From positions 1,736,001 through 1,800,000 of the forward strand of contig BJKQ01000007.1 in assembly GCA_006538405.1 (NCBI GenBank): a stretch of 64,000 nt of DNA, read 5' to 3'. Below the pieces are notes generated by a model, which was not told the origin of the DNA, made no database searches, and worked only from the letters and a program-made list of their open reading frames with translations. Of the stretch, positions 13,457 through 26,600 are shown piece after piece. The number at the start of each line of letters is the position of its first letter. The stretch's first letter is position 1. This DNA comes from Hansfordia pulvinata. Its lineage: Eukaryota; Ascomycota; Sordariomycetes; Xylariales. Position numbers and translations under genes: made by a program.

Positions 13457-13753
13457 TGATGACCCCTTCCTGCCCCACCACTTCTTCCTGAACTCGTCCT
13501 GCGCGTCGGGACGCCCGCTGCTGCCGATGGGGTCCAGCCTCTGCGCCACCGGGCCTATCGCGGCCATCTCCTCGATGCCCTCGCCTCCCAGCAGCCCGGC
13601 CAGCACCCGCTGCGCTCCCTGCTGCGCCGCGTTCTTCTCGGCCGCGCTCGCCCCCTTGCGCCACGTCGACTCCCGCAGGCCCCTCAGCTTCCCGCTCATG
13701 TCGAGCTTGACCGCGCGTCCTCGCAAGGCGCCGCCCTCGACGCTCGGATCCTC

Positions 13754-13793
<40 letters not shown>

Positions 13794-13879
13794 GCGGGCA
13801 AAGCGGGCAGAGCGGAAGCGAGAGCGCAAGCTTGCAGGAGGAGGCCCGTCAAGACCGCCGCTAGCTGAGTGGGCCTCAT
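12537..13879 (-). CDS. Predicted secreted protein of unknown function (367 aa, 3 exons)
   Basis: I do not recognise a family. Exons are 13329-13879, 13075-13205 and 12537-12958. The donors are GTATGT and GTACGT, the acceptors end TTAG and CCAG, and the phases match, totalling 368 codons including the stop. The N-terminus (MRPTQLAAVLTGLLLQACAL, then Ala-rich) looks like a signal peptide, followed by a poly-Gln tract of about 11 residues. A central region carries an Ala/Gly-rich segment and a poly-Ser tract of about nine residues ahead of an RDPRTFTKLVVKG segment. The C-terminal half is charged and non-repetitive, with segments such as EDDLDQLKDSLDKNREIDIF and VERYYSTMMNCDQVHSDYV, and looks like a folded domain. 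There is no transmembrane segment after the leader. The Gln and Ser tracts could vary in length between strains. The start is the first ATG in frame, at the leader. Confidence 0.8.
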
Positions 13880-15694
13880 GATGATATGGTGAAAAGGAAG
13901 AAAAAAAGAAGGAAAGAAAAGAGGTAATGCCTGCCTGCCAGCGAGCCCTGTATTGGAGGATGAACAATGTCGATTTCGGTCGAGATAAGCCAGGAGAGCA
14001 CGAGATGTCAGTAGATTAATAACCTGCTTCCGGCTTACGTGTAACGCACCTACTTAGACTGCTCGGTCAGTCCGTCCAAAGTGCGCCACTCACTCACATG
14101 GGATTTCCCCTTTTGCGACGTCGCCGCCGGAGGGGAGCAGAACCTTGCGACATCGTCCCCGTGAACAATCGCACCACACCTCGGTCTGGAGGCGAGGAGG
14201 GTTGAGCGCCCGCTTCCGAACAGGCAGTGCGGCCGCTCGCGCAAGGGCAACAAATAGGACCCAAAGGGGGGCCAACTTGCCATATGCGATCCGTGATCGG
14301 CATGCCCGTCTCTGCTGGCCGCTTTCGCCACTGCGCCCTTCCGCTGCGCACCAGCTTTGCACTGTCGGCGCCTCGTCCCCCATCCGCTGCCAAGGAACCC
14401 CTTCTCTCTCCTGCTGCCCGTTTCGGCCTCTCTCGACCTGGAGCCCGACCCCAATTGGCCTGGCCTTCCCCGATAGCGCAGGAATACTAGTTAGTGCCAG
14501 ACGCTGTCATAAGCTTGCTCAAACGGTGGCCACAGGTGGACCTGGAGAGACACGGCGCGCGCTTTTGTTCTTCGCCTCGTCCAATTCCCATCCGCGTGCT
14601 CCGGTGCACCAAGGATACGTGTGGCAATATGGAAGCCCGGTGGTGCGTTCGCTCAGCAGCACGGGGCGCGCTCGCTCAGCAGCAACCCGAGCTTAGCCGC
14701 AACCAACCCGAGCTGGATACTACCCGTACTCGAAAGATCGGCGGCCTCCTTCCTGGTGGTAGACGCCGCCAATGATAAGAACAAGTCCAGCACACACCAC
14801 CGTCACCCATCCCCGCACTGCCAGGAGCAAAGCATTGCCACAGTTGATCAGTAAGGTATCTCTGTCTGTTTGTGTAAATTGGTGGAAGCATCGCCTTGAG
14901 GAATGGCGGGTAGCCTCGTCCAATCCTGCTGTAGCAAAAGCCTCACTCACCTGCACCTTTCTTGGGACCGACTCCGGACTACTCTGTCGGCACGAGCGCG
15001 CGCGCGCTCGGTGATACCGAGACCGTCCTGTTACCGCAATGTGACAAGGTCCACCGGAGTTGCGCGCAGCCGCCGACGATGCGGTCTCGGACCACGTTGT
15101 TCTCTAAAAAAAGTTGATGTATTCAAGCAGGAATGCGTCCCGTGAGCGTTGATATGATAACAAGAGAATCCTTTGCCAGCACTTGGTCCCAGGCAAGTTA
15201 CCTATCCTCTAAGTCGTGGCGTTCGTGATCAAATAGAGGGCGGCCGCTCAGAGGATGCGCCCAAGCATGCCCCGTGGCTGCAGCCCCCAAGAATGTCCGT
15301 GTTTTGGTGAGAAACACCATCTCCCCATTTCGAATATGAAGTCGGGAAAAGGGCCCCGAGATTCGACACAAGAACAGCCGGGTTGAAGTAAATCCCGGCA
15401 AACCGCTAGCCTTCTGCCAACGCCCTACCGCTGTAATCCCGCCTCGAAAAACAAATACAAACGCAAACATGGCAAAAAGCATAATTAACTCCCGCTTCTG
15501 TGGTGTTCGTTCCCAAGTAGATCGGGGCCATTTCTAACAAATTCACCGTTGCAACTCCAATGCCCCCCCCCAAAAAGATCGAGTAAAATTGTGGAAAAGT
15601 CCGGCGCATCGGCTCTGGGCGTACTCGCGCGGGTAGAAAAAAGAAGAAAAGAAAAGGTGATCTAGATGCAGGACAGCAGCTAATAACCACTGTT
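13880..15694. other. Intergenic spacer
   Basis: No gene is supported between the secreted-protein start and the OGT stop codon. A 9-bp inverted repeat (CCGAGACCG at 15017-15025 and CGGTCTCGG at 15082-15090) is present. The frames on both strands are short and lack domains. Confidence 0.55.
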
Positions 15695-18600
15695 TCAGGG
15701 AACGTGCTCGAGGTAAATATCACCCCCCTCGCCGCTCACCCAGCGCCTCCACGCTTCTTGGTAGGCGTCCTCAAGATCATTCACCCATCTGCGAGTGTTG
15801 AAGAGGCCGCAGGTCCATTTCGACTCGAAGAGGAGCTTGCGGATCTCTGCAAGCCGGCCACGGCCCTCACAGTAGTGGCCATTCGAGGGAAGATAGCTGA
15901 GGCCCCCTGCCAGGCGCACTGCAAGTGTCTCGTAGTCGTCGTCGTTCTCGGCAATGAGATCGCTGGCAGCCTCTTCCCCCGCTGCTGTTTTCGGCAGCGC
16001 GCCTTTGAGGATCGACGCTGCCATCCGTGAACACATCTTGTACGGATATCGAGGCAGCGTCAGAAGAGGCGTGCTGGACCAGAGTACATCGGCAGATGTT
16101 GTGTGCGCATTGCACTCGGGGGTGTCCAGGAACAGATCACAGACGCGCGCGCGAGAAATGTGTTGCTGTTTGGGGGCCACGTCGGTGAACCGGATGCGGC
16201 TTGCCACTTCTTCCGATGCCCATTGCCTGGCAGTCCTCAGAAGGTTCTCTTCTCCCAGCTGGGGAAACCTAAGGAGCCACAGGATAGCCTTCGGAACGCC
16301 CTGCAGGATGCGTAGCCAGGTCCGGAAGGTGGTTGGGTCGATCTGTCGATGGGGTGAGCACAGTACCGGCTTGCCGACATGGAAGTGGTACTTACCTTGT
16401 ACAGCTGGTTGAAATTGCCCAGAATGATCGTGTCATCCGAGATGTTGGGGAAAAGCTGCTTGCGCATCTGCCACCTGCGTCTTTGCTCGTCCTCCCACGA
16501 AATGTGCCTCTCGCCTTGTTCCGACGACTGTGCATGGTCGCAGCAGAAGAAGCTGTCCCGGCAGAAGATGATGTTCTCGGAATACATCCAATCCTCGTAT
16601 TGGCTCTCCTCCTCGTCTTTGAAAACATCTGTCAGGTTGAGGTTGTCTCGCGTGGGACGCAGGGTCGACAACGGGATGGACGTCTCGTCGGCCAAGATGT
16701 AATCACACCACTCGGCGCCCAGCGTGCCTGCAAAGCCCATAAAAGACATCTGGATGGGGGCCGGCCGTGCTGCAAAAATCTCGTTGCGGGCGCCCCGAGT
16801 GTATCCATTGAGGTTTATGAGAATGTGGATCTGATCCCTGACAATCTGGCCGACGAGCTTCTCGGCGGACCAGTTGCTCGCATCGTAGAACACAGGCGCT
16901 TCTTGCTCAATTTGTCGACGGTGGACCGACTGGTCACTTGGGGTTGTCGCGTAACAGAACGCTTTGACCCGGCGATGATCGTGAAAGCCGAAAACTGATT
17001 GCATACTGCGGTGGGTTAGATACAGACAAGGAACGCGATGGGGGATGAGGGTGACGTGTTGGGTCATGATGCTTACAGATGAGCCAGCGGGTGGTTGTTG
17101 AAATCCGAAGACACGTAGCCGACATTCAGGTGCGGAGTCGGTGGCGGCGGCGGTGGATAGACAGAGCCTGATATCCAAGACGACCGAAGGGTAGAGCATG
17201 AGATCCTGGCGGCATTCCGTTGTGAGATCATCCGTATCTCCTTGGCAGACAGTGGAGAGGTGAACGTGTGGAAGGGGAGCACAGTCGGAGCCGCCGGCAC
17301 GCTCAAGGCCGACGGCAACTTGGGACGTGGATAGCCCGTGCGGGATTCTCGTCCAAGTGTGTACTTGTCAATGTACCAACGGCGCATCGCAACCTTTGTG
17401 GCCCTCTCAACTGCGCGGACAATCCGAGATCCTTCCCATGGAGTGTCAGTCCAAGCGGCAAGCTTGCCAGGCACGTCCAGGCTCGAATCAGCACCGCCGG
17501 GGGCCGCAGTTTTCAGCTGCTGGCCCAATTGACTGAGCACGTCGCCACGCAGTAAGCCAACGCCCCAGTGAGAAGAGTCTTCCAGCTGCTTCGAGACTAT
17601 GGCCACGACCTGCTTCAAAAGGCCCTGAGTACTCTTGGTAAATCTCGAGTCAAGCAGCCTGCCGTCGGCATCGGTGTGCCACCGGTCGTAGGCCCCCTTT
17701 TTCAGATACACGCCGCCGCGCCCTCGCCAGTCGCAGACCGAGTTCAATGCAGTCGACAGACCGCAGACAGCCTCGGCAAAGTTCGGATTGGACTGTACGG
17801 CTCGTTTGTAGTACGAAATCGCCTCGGTGATGCGGCCTCGGTCTTTCACGGCATTCGCAAGATTGGTGAGAGCAATGTCGAATGTACCATCACAAGATAC
17901 GGCTTGCTCGTACATTTTGATGGCCATGTCGAGATGGCCGACGTCCTTGAGCAAACTACCCAAATTGGTGTGTAGGTGCACGTGCTTATTATCCAGACTG
18001 AGGCCATAGTGGTAGTAGGACAGCGCCAGAGACAGCCCACTGCCAGGGATGATGCCACGGATCGGCGGGTGACCCATCGTCTGGGTGGTTTGCGTCGAAG
18101 GAATGGTCACTTGTTGAACACTCGCCAGGAGAATACCAACATTATTCGCCGTGGAGGGGCTTTCGGACAGCGACAGCGACAGGTAGTAGAGGGCGAGTAC
18201 ATCCCCGACGCCACAGGGATGACCGAGAAGCTTTGGCGTGTAGCCACCGTTCGACATTGCGTCCTGGAAAATCTTGGCAAGGGACAGCAGGGAATTGCTC
18301 GTTGTCGAGATGGCCGACTTTTTGGCGGTGCCCTCTTCGACGAAGCGCAGCCCAGGAAGCTGACCCTCATCGGCGAAGACAAGACGCGCAGTTTCTTTCG
18401 CTTTGTCGGGGGGGAGCAGTAACGGCTCATGGGATCGATTCCGGGCGTAACTGGCTGGGACGTGGCCGTGCGCATCCGCCGCCAAAACGAATTGGACTCT
18501 GTCGATCAACGACCTGATCCCATGCATGCCGGATGCCTCTCGCCCGGCGCTGACAAGGACAGCCTCTTCAAACGCCTCGGAGGCACCGTCCACGTTCTTC

Positions 18601-20691
18601 AACGAGTACAGCATGTTGCCCTTTGCATGAATCAAAGCAATGATGCGACCATTCTCACTGCCCGGCACACCATAACCGCTCGAGCCGAAGCCGGGTTGCG
18701 AGGCATGCTGTGGGAACGGGTAACCTGACGCTGTTGCCAAGAGACTTCGTGATTGGTCCACAACATCGGCGATGGGCGACATTGATGCGCCAGGGCGGAG
18801 TTGAGCGGTGGAAGTGCGCGGGTCGCAGGGTGGCTGACGAGTCGATGTCTGCACAAAGTTGATAATGTCAACCGCTTCCTGGCTTCTCTGGCTGGTGCAG
18901 AGGAGCCCCACGAGGTGCTCGACTGCTTCAAGATGGCTGGGGCATTTGCGAATGGCACTTCGCCAATGTTGCTCGGCCTCCTGCTGTCGGTTCAGACAAA
19001 GCAACGACGCAGCTACATTGGATATTGCCTCCGCATGACTGAGAGAAAATTAGCCTGGCGGAAGCGGAAAGATTGTAGGCAGGGCGCGACTTACTCTGGG
19101 CTGAGTGAAACAATCCTCCAAAACCAATCCAAAGCTGTTTCATAGTGTTCGAGGCTGTAATGCAGACAGCCCCCTAACAGGAGGCCATCGATCCATTCCC
19201 ATGAGCTTTGCTTGTTCAACTCGGTGATGATGTCAATGGCATCCTTGACAGCAGTCAGAGGCGTTTGTAGCAAGCCATTTAGACCAACGTTGAAGCGGGG
19301 TGCCGACGGATCGGGTCCGGGATGGATGGGTTGGTTGGACTGCGGGGTTCCAGAGTCGGCAAACCGGAACTCTGACCTTGCTATGGCCTGCTCGAATGAC
19401 GGAGATGATTGAGCTATGGGCCGTCGACTGGGGCCTAGATTATTGCTAGCCGAAGGCACGCCCTGAACAGAACGATCTCGGGCTTGACGTTGGCTGAACG
19501 ACAAGTTGCTGGAACCAGATGATTTGGGAAGTTTTGGAAGCAGAAAAAGCTTGGTGGGGAGTTTCGCGGACGATGCCACGCGACCATGACTGGATTTCTT
19601 AGATGGGTGATGGTGAGCCAAAAAGTCAAGATATACCTGATAGGCATCCGCCAGTGCCTTGTCACGGCGGTCGGAAAGCGAGCCCTCGTTCGGACGTTCC
19701 GTGGGGGCTTTGCCGTATTGTGGGGTATTCAACGACAGTGACTCCATCCGCTTCGAGGGGGGGCCGGAAATCGCACCGTGTTGAGATCGTGACTTGATCC
19801 CGGATGGGGATGATACAGGGCGCCTGCCAGGGGCCGATGGGGATGCATGTGGAAAGTAGGATGGTAGTTGGGCATGTAATAGTTTGGCATGCCCGGGTGC
19901 GTGATAGGCGAGATACAAGGGATATTTGACTCTTGCATGGCAGGTCCCGGCATAAAGCCCTCGTTCATGTTGTTATACATGGCGAAGTCCGGCCGAGCAA
20001 AGTGAGGCGCAAATTGCGCTGCCGGCGAGTTGAGCATGCCAAAAGTCTGAGGCGGAAACGAGGCCGAAGGGGGGTTCGGTGCGAAATCAAGCGCTATCTG
20101 GCCTTGCGATCCGGGGTCAGGTTGCATCATCATCATGCCCATGGCGGGATGAAAGCCGCCTTCTCGCCGACCCCGTACCGGCTGGTCCTGGCCGAAGTGC
20201 CGCGACAATGGCCATTGTACGGGAAGGTTAGAGGGGGTCGTTGCGCTGCGCTCCTCGTCGGGCGACATGCCATCGAAGGGTTGGGCTGTGACCGAGCCAG
20301 TGAAGGCCACCTGCTTGAGAGGGGGCGGCCTAGACTCGAGTTGGCGCAGGCTACCGTCATATCCAGCCGCTATAGTGCCATTGGGAGTCTTCCGCCTCAG
20401 CTGATGGTCCTCATTGTCATTGACCAAGTGACTGGGGAAATAGGGGTAGTTTTGACGAGGCTGGGCAGCCGGTGAGGGTCGCTGTGAGGCGCCAGTGTTC
20501 CATGAATAACGGGGTCCCGGGCCAGAGCCCATGGCAGTCGAGGGTGAAAAGAGTCCTGCCAAGCCCTGATGGGGCAGATGTCCATGGAGCGCTGGGTCTT
20601 GGCTGGGGTCAGCACTCCAAGGAGGATGGGCGCCTGGGTCGGGCACCGTGTGATGTGGCTGCCTGATGGGCAGCATGGACGGATAAGACAT
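15695..20691 (-). CDS. O-GlcNAc transferase (TPR + glycosyltransferase family 41), one apparent 1-nt deletion
   Basis: This protein transfers GlcNAc from UDP-GlcNAc to Ser/Thr of nuclear and cytosolic proteins (GT41/SPINDLY-OGT family). Exons are 19095-20691, 17077-19038, 16396-17005 and 15695-16342, with donors GTAAGT, GTAAGC and GTAAGT and CAG acceptors. The product is about 1605 aa once one missing base is allowed for. The first 300 or so residues are Pro/His-rich and disordered. TPR repeats fill the middle, for example LANAVKDRGRITEAISYYKR. The catalytic half carries SSDFNNHPLAHLMQSVFGFH, whose first His matches the catalytic His of human OGT, then NGYTRGARNEIFAARPAPIQ, GNFNQLYKIDPTTFRTWLRI and the HTTSADVLW nucleotide-binding segment. 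The ATG at 20691 directly follows a TTTTTCAG acceptor-like site, suggesting a leader intron. The frame changes at about 19795-19860 without a usable intron, and the exon lengths sum to one base short of a multiple of three. Confidence 0.92.
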
Positions 20692-23600
20692 CTGAAAAAG
20701 CGCGCACAAGGTTATCCAGATCGACGGTCAGCCTCATGATATAGCGGTCGCTGTGAGGCGGAGCAGGACAGCAGGCCAGGAGCACGGTTGCACATGCATT
20801 GAGAAGGGCTGTAGTCTTTATCAAGCCGAGCGGCTGAACCCTGGCATCCGTAGGCACCGGCGAGATGGATTCGAGTATGATTTCGTAGCTGGCGGGCTCG
20901 TGAACCGGTGAAGTGAAAATTTTGTAGGCGCGCAGCTCTTGGACTGTCTGCTATACCACCGGAATGATGAGGTTGGGGTTCCTTCCTCAACTCGGTCCAG
21001 GCCAGAATTTGGACAGGCGTTGACAAAGATTCCTTTGCGCAGGTCGGCCAACAACGTCAACCGAGCTGACGTGTACGGCAGACGCGCGGGTTGCGGTAGA
21101 AGTAAGGCTTGCTAATGGGCCTGTTTGGTTTCCGAGCTGCGTGTTACCACCAACAGTCAAGGACCTGTTCAGGGCTTTGGACGGTGTAAACACGATCGCG
21201 ATGTGGCCTTGGTGAGCTCCCCAGCCTTACTGTCTTCTGAATTCGAGGGCTTTTCCTCAAATCTTCAGGTGGGGTTCAGCGACCATGTTGCTGCGCAAAG
21301 GGTACATGGGCTTTCGAGCCGTCACTGGTGTGTCGCTGCGGTGAGTCGAGCCGGAGGCCGTGAAGTGCGAGTTTGTCTCGTTTGTACTGGCGAGAATATG
21401 TTGCAACGCTTGCTACGTGAAAGTCGACGGGGCTTGGCGCTTAAGCTGGCAGTGGCTTGCCGAAGACGTCGAACACGCTGCTTTCACCGGTTTGCGTTCG
21501 AGGAAATGCGATTGTTGTGGCTCGTTCGGCTCCAAAATGCGGGTGTCAGCCTCTTTCTGGCTGTTCTGCCGGGCGCGTTGGCTCGCGCGCGCTGGCGTGG
21601 TTGGGAGTATTGAAAGCGCTGGCCCCGACTGGCTCGACCGAGATAGGCTCTGCGCTGGCTGGGCTGCTCTGTGAGCTGGGCAACGTGCCGAGGAGGGTCC
21701 GCAGGGCTCTGTAAGCGGCCGGGTCGCGCCCTGAAAGGAGTCGTGGCAGGAGTCGTGGCGGCCGAGTGCGCAATAGAACACGAGAAGGACGAGAGAAAGA
21801 GAGAGAGCAGACTTGGCGCAGGGCGGGCGCGGTGGATGGTAGAGTCGGGATTCGATGTTCGTGAGAGGTGGCGAGGCGGCGAGGGCAGCTAGCGCGTATC
21901 GCAACGTGGGCTGGCTGTCGCGAAGCCGAGCCCAGAGATCGGCTCGAGGGGGGCGGCGCCGGTGCCGACGAGGGCGGATGTGGGATGCGTCCGGGCGGGC
22001 GACCCCCGGGGCTTACTGGCGGCAGGCGTGCTTGTGGCAGAGGCGGTTCATCAGATCTGGTCGTCGAGGGCCCGTCGGACGTTCCGTCGTCGAGAAGGGC
22101 GGCGCTTGACGGAGCTTGTGCCAGCTTACTGCACGGGAGGATTCGTCGATTGGGGCCAGGTCGAGGACGGTCGTGCTCCGTCGGTTGGTTCAGTCCTTCG
22201 ACGAGCGGCGGGTGGGTAGGTGGTAGGTATACTTGGGCGGCCAGGCCTGTCGGCCATCGTCATGGGGGCCCCCCCGGGCTGTAGACCGGGGGGCAGGTAC
22301 GAGGAGAGCGGGATCAGCCCAGGCCAGGCCCCACCCTAGACGCCGTGCTAAGGTGGCTAGCCATCTACATAGGTACATAGGTAGGTAGGGACGACGGGAG
22401 TGCCTCTTTTGAGTAGGTACCTACGAGCACACTGTTTGGGCGGAAAGAGCTACATGTCGCGGAGGCACAACCAGGGCGACGCGCCCGCACATAGGCATGT
22501 ACTCGTACCTAAGCGAGAACCCAGACTGCCGTTGGTGCCACTACTAGGTACGAATACTCGTCGGTATTTACCTCGCTATCTCTAGCTGTCGGCACTGAGG
22601 TGATGAGCTGCTGCGCTCATACCTGGTACCTAAGGTAATGTACCTTACTCATAGTGGGGCCCGCGTGTCAGAGCCTGTTGGGTTCGAGGCACACCTCATG
22701 CAGAGTACATCGAGCAGAGGCGCCGTGCTGGACGACTCAAGATGAAGATTGGGGGAATTTGGCGAGTTCACTGGGCGCGAGCGCGTCCTGGCGGAGATCC
22801 AGCCATACTACGAGTTGCTGACCGCATAGTGGGCACACCTGAGACGGGATACTCCAGCCCCGGGCGCAGGTAAATAGGGTAGGTGAATGTTGAGTAGATA
22901 CACGTACTTGACTTTCATAGAGTACTCGTACCTTGCGAGTACCGACGGAATAGATGTGGTGGTTTCGACCGAGTCCTTGGATGGGTGCGAGTCCTGTGGT
23001 CTCCGGGTATGGTGCAGTACCATTAAAGCCCTTAATCAGTGAGGCAACACACACCGTAGATAGGTACCTGTAGAGATGAATGTGGTTACAGGGCTCATCT
23101 ACTCGTAGCCGCCCGGGACTCTTGCGGGCTCACATTCAGGGCAGGTCAGACCACGTCTTTTTCGCGTATCTGGTTCTTGCGGGCGCGACTACAGGTACTC
23201 GTAACCATAATCACGAGTACATTTAATCAGGCCCAGGCGAGTGTGGCGGGGAATTGGAGGAGTCACAGACGGCTCCGGCTGCGAACGTGGTTGTGAGCCC
23301 GCCCGCGCGCCACCCGCCATGCCTCCATTCCGTCCGCGCGGGCCCCAACGCGCTCAGTCACGCCAGTCCACAGCGATGGCTCACCCGTCGCTAGAGCGGT
23401 GTCGTACCGCCCCATCTAATTACTGTGGAGGAATTTGCCAAGAGCCACGGCCTGGCCGCATAGCCGGATCTCCCACCTAAACTTCCCAATCAATCAGGGG
23501 CGGCGGCCTGACGTCTCCCGCTAACTTTTCGTGACCGGCACTTGTACTTGTCGAAGTGGGCTTGTAACGTAGGGGACGACGACGGGCTTTGCTGGCAGGG

Positions 23601-26600
23601 CCTCATCGAGGGAACGGGGCTGCCGGTTGGAAAGGTCTGATAGAGGCAAGATGGCGCGAGTGGCTGCGTTGCTGGCTTGTCTATGTACCCGACGAGCACT
23701 CGCCTGGGCGCTGTGTGGCAAATAGCACTGTCCCGTGCTGGCGAAGTCGACAAGGCCGAGAGATCGTACTGGCGCTGATGAGACGGACAAGAGGGTCTAC
23801 CTGATCAGCGTGCGCCGAGCAATGCCGATGGAGAGAGAAAGACCAGTGTGAGCGACAACTCGGTGTTATGTCTTGTCTTGGTCATGTCTCGATGCTCCAT
23901 TTGCCTGTCTGTCAATCGGGTGATGACAGCGGTGCTTCATGTTGTGTCCAAGCATAGCTACCTATTCGTAGGTACCTACCTACCTACCTACCTACCACCT
24001 TATGGGCACACAGACGCACACACTCTCCCGTGACAGAATCATTCTCCTTCTTGCTCTCATGGATCCTGCCTCGCCTCATAGTCAGCAAGGTACGTGTTTT
24101 GATAAGAGAGCGGTGGAGGGCCGGGAGGAGAGTGGGCGACAACCTAATGCCGGTCGCCCAGCGAAATGCCAAACGTTCATTGGGGGCGTGTCAGGGACGA
24201 GTCAGACATTCGGGTTTCGTGCTGGTGTCCATACGAGTATCCGTCTGTACTTGTACCTCTCTGCTCGGTTCAAGGTCTTGGGCCCTGGCAAAGCGAGCCC
24301 CACTCGTGTGACGAGTGCCACACCTGCCCCGGGACGGCCAGGGGTGGGTGCTCAGGGGAGCCGCCAGGGCAGCCCACGGGTGTGCGCAGTGGCTCCATGC
24401 GTGCCGCCAAGAGCCCTTGGAGGGCGCCGGACCCCTGCTCAGACCTGCCAGACGGCTGCTGAGAGGCCGAGAGCCCGGCAGAGATCTGCACATCTCGGCC
24501 CAGGGCCCCGCCCAACTCGGGAACTACATGTACCTATGTACAGTCCATGTGCGAGCACTGCCCACCCACCACAGACGCACATCAGTCGCTTACGAGTATG
24601 TACGCGCACTTGAACTCTGTGATGTGATGTTTGATCGCTCTTCCATCTGAGCTCAACTTTGAACCTTTTGGAACGACATCCATGGATCTAGTCGTAAGAA
24701 GCCACCAGCCGCGCTTGAACCAGTACCGACAACCATGTAGATCCGACGCCTCGTAGATAGAGTACATGGAACAGCATAGAAGAAACACGTGCAGGCGTCA
24801 TCCTCAAGGTTTCGTTCCCATTCAAGTCGCGTCTTTGGTACTTACCTTACCTACATTGCCCACGGGCAGGTACCTCCATTTGCAGTGGTGAGGGACGGAC
24901 TCCAGTCGAATGGGAGGCTCTCTCTTGGCTTGTACTCGTACTCGCACGCAGAATCTCGTTTGGAAGGAGCCTCCCAACCGTCTTCTCGTAGATGTACAGG
25001 TCGCCTCTTTGTGTTGAGAACTGTTCTCTCCCGCGCGTACATCACCAACAAGCCGCCTTCGCCAAGGTCAATATCCTCCCTCTCCGCTGTCCACCTCATT
25101 ACGAGTAATTCCCTCCGAGCAACAACCATCGATAACGACGAACGGCACGTGGAGCTGGTTGAACGCGACCCCCGCGCTCGTTGCATTAGGGCCTGAAGCA
25201 CGGCCTCCGCGAGTCCCACCAGGGTTTTGCGGGACTACCGCGAAGACAACGGGGCCACTGATCAGTGGCACCAACGGTCGGTCGGTGATGGCGCGCCAGC
25301 CACTCAGCAACCCACCACGCCACCCACCAGCGTACGGATACTCGCCTCTACTTGTACCCAGACACCGTAGCGTGGCGGTCGGCGCTACGAGCTTCGACTT
25401 GGGCGATCGTCGCTTTCGGCACGGCGAGCAGAAGCACACGACATACGAGTAACGGCAGCAATCTGGGCCGGGCCGATTGAAAATCGCCAATGCCACGAAC
25501 GGAAGTGCGCGTATAGCGAGGCCAACAATGACGGCTCACTGGCTCTGCACGTATGGCTGTCATCTCAACAATTGCCTGGCTCGAGATGCTTAATCCCCGG
25601 CCGCGAAAGGATTCTGGTCATCTCTCCCGAGATAGAGTAGGCTAGGCAAGCAGCACCACCGTCGTCATCACGGGTCGGCATTGTGCCTGCGGGACGGAGA
25701 CGAATGCCTGCTTCCCCCAATTATGAAAGGTCATCAGTTTCGGGTCCCCGGGTCCCCGGCCCCCATGCTCTGACCAAGGCTGCAACGGTGCAACGGCTAC
25801 CCGCCACAAGTACGAGCATGGCCTAGCAGGGCTCAGATCCTGCGGCCCACGAGTCGCTTCTGGCCCAGCCTTACCGGCCAACGCCGTAATTGCTTGACAG
25901 CTCTAGCCCATCCTACGGATCAATCATAGACATGTTCAGGGCGGGAGAACGCGTGGCTCTGGTCCATCTGCCTGGCTGGCAGGCAGCGCTTGAGTACATC
26001 ACACAACCACATTTCAAGGGCCTCGGGTATCGAACACGGACAATCAGCAATGCACTCGCCCACTCGTAACAGCGCCGACACACCCAGCAACGGCCGCAGC
26101 GCCAACACCTCTCACAATCACGCGCCACGAAGGGGTACGTCACGATTCCGCGTTCTGCATGGGCCTCCTGAAAGGTACAATTCCCGCGCAGATCAAACTG
26201 CCTTGATGCCCCAGCCCCGGACACGCTGCTGGGATTGGGTGCTCGTCAGCCCAGGTGGTGTGGCCACGCACGCCACGCACACGCCCTGCTCTGCGTTACT
26301 CATGCCGAGCACGCGCCGTGGCGGACTAACGTGCATCTCTGGTCTCGATCAAGAAGCCCCCATCTATTATTGTCATCCCGCTGCATGTGTGGGGTCTTTA
26401 GGGAGTGGTAAAGAATGCCTCATGCTCTTCGATGGCTCTCGGCAGTGCCTCGACCAAACGCCAAACCGCCTCGCGCATGGCTGTGGACGGCAGCCCTCCC
26501 ACGCATAGCGCATACTTGTACGGACGGGCCGAGGCTCGGGTTGGCGTGACATCTGATAGGTTTCTGTCGTTTGTCATGTTGGTGCCTTTTGGCCACTGTT

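Noticed and set aside
15017..15090. 9-bp inverted repeat as a transposon terminal repeat
   Set aside because: The arms are short, the interval is only 74 bp, and there is no target-site duplication or second copy in the window.
24585..24660. tRNA-like segment on the minus strand (GAGCTCAGATGGAAGAGC followed by GAGTTCAAGTGC)
   Set aside because: The D-arm resembles an A box, but the anticodon arm does not pair, the A-to-B spacing is about six bases short, and the acceptor ends do not pair. At most it is a decayed tRNA-derived relic.
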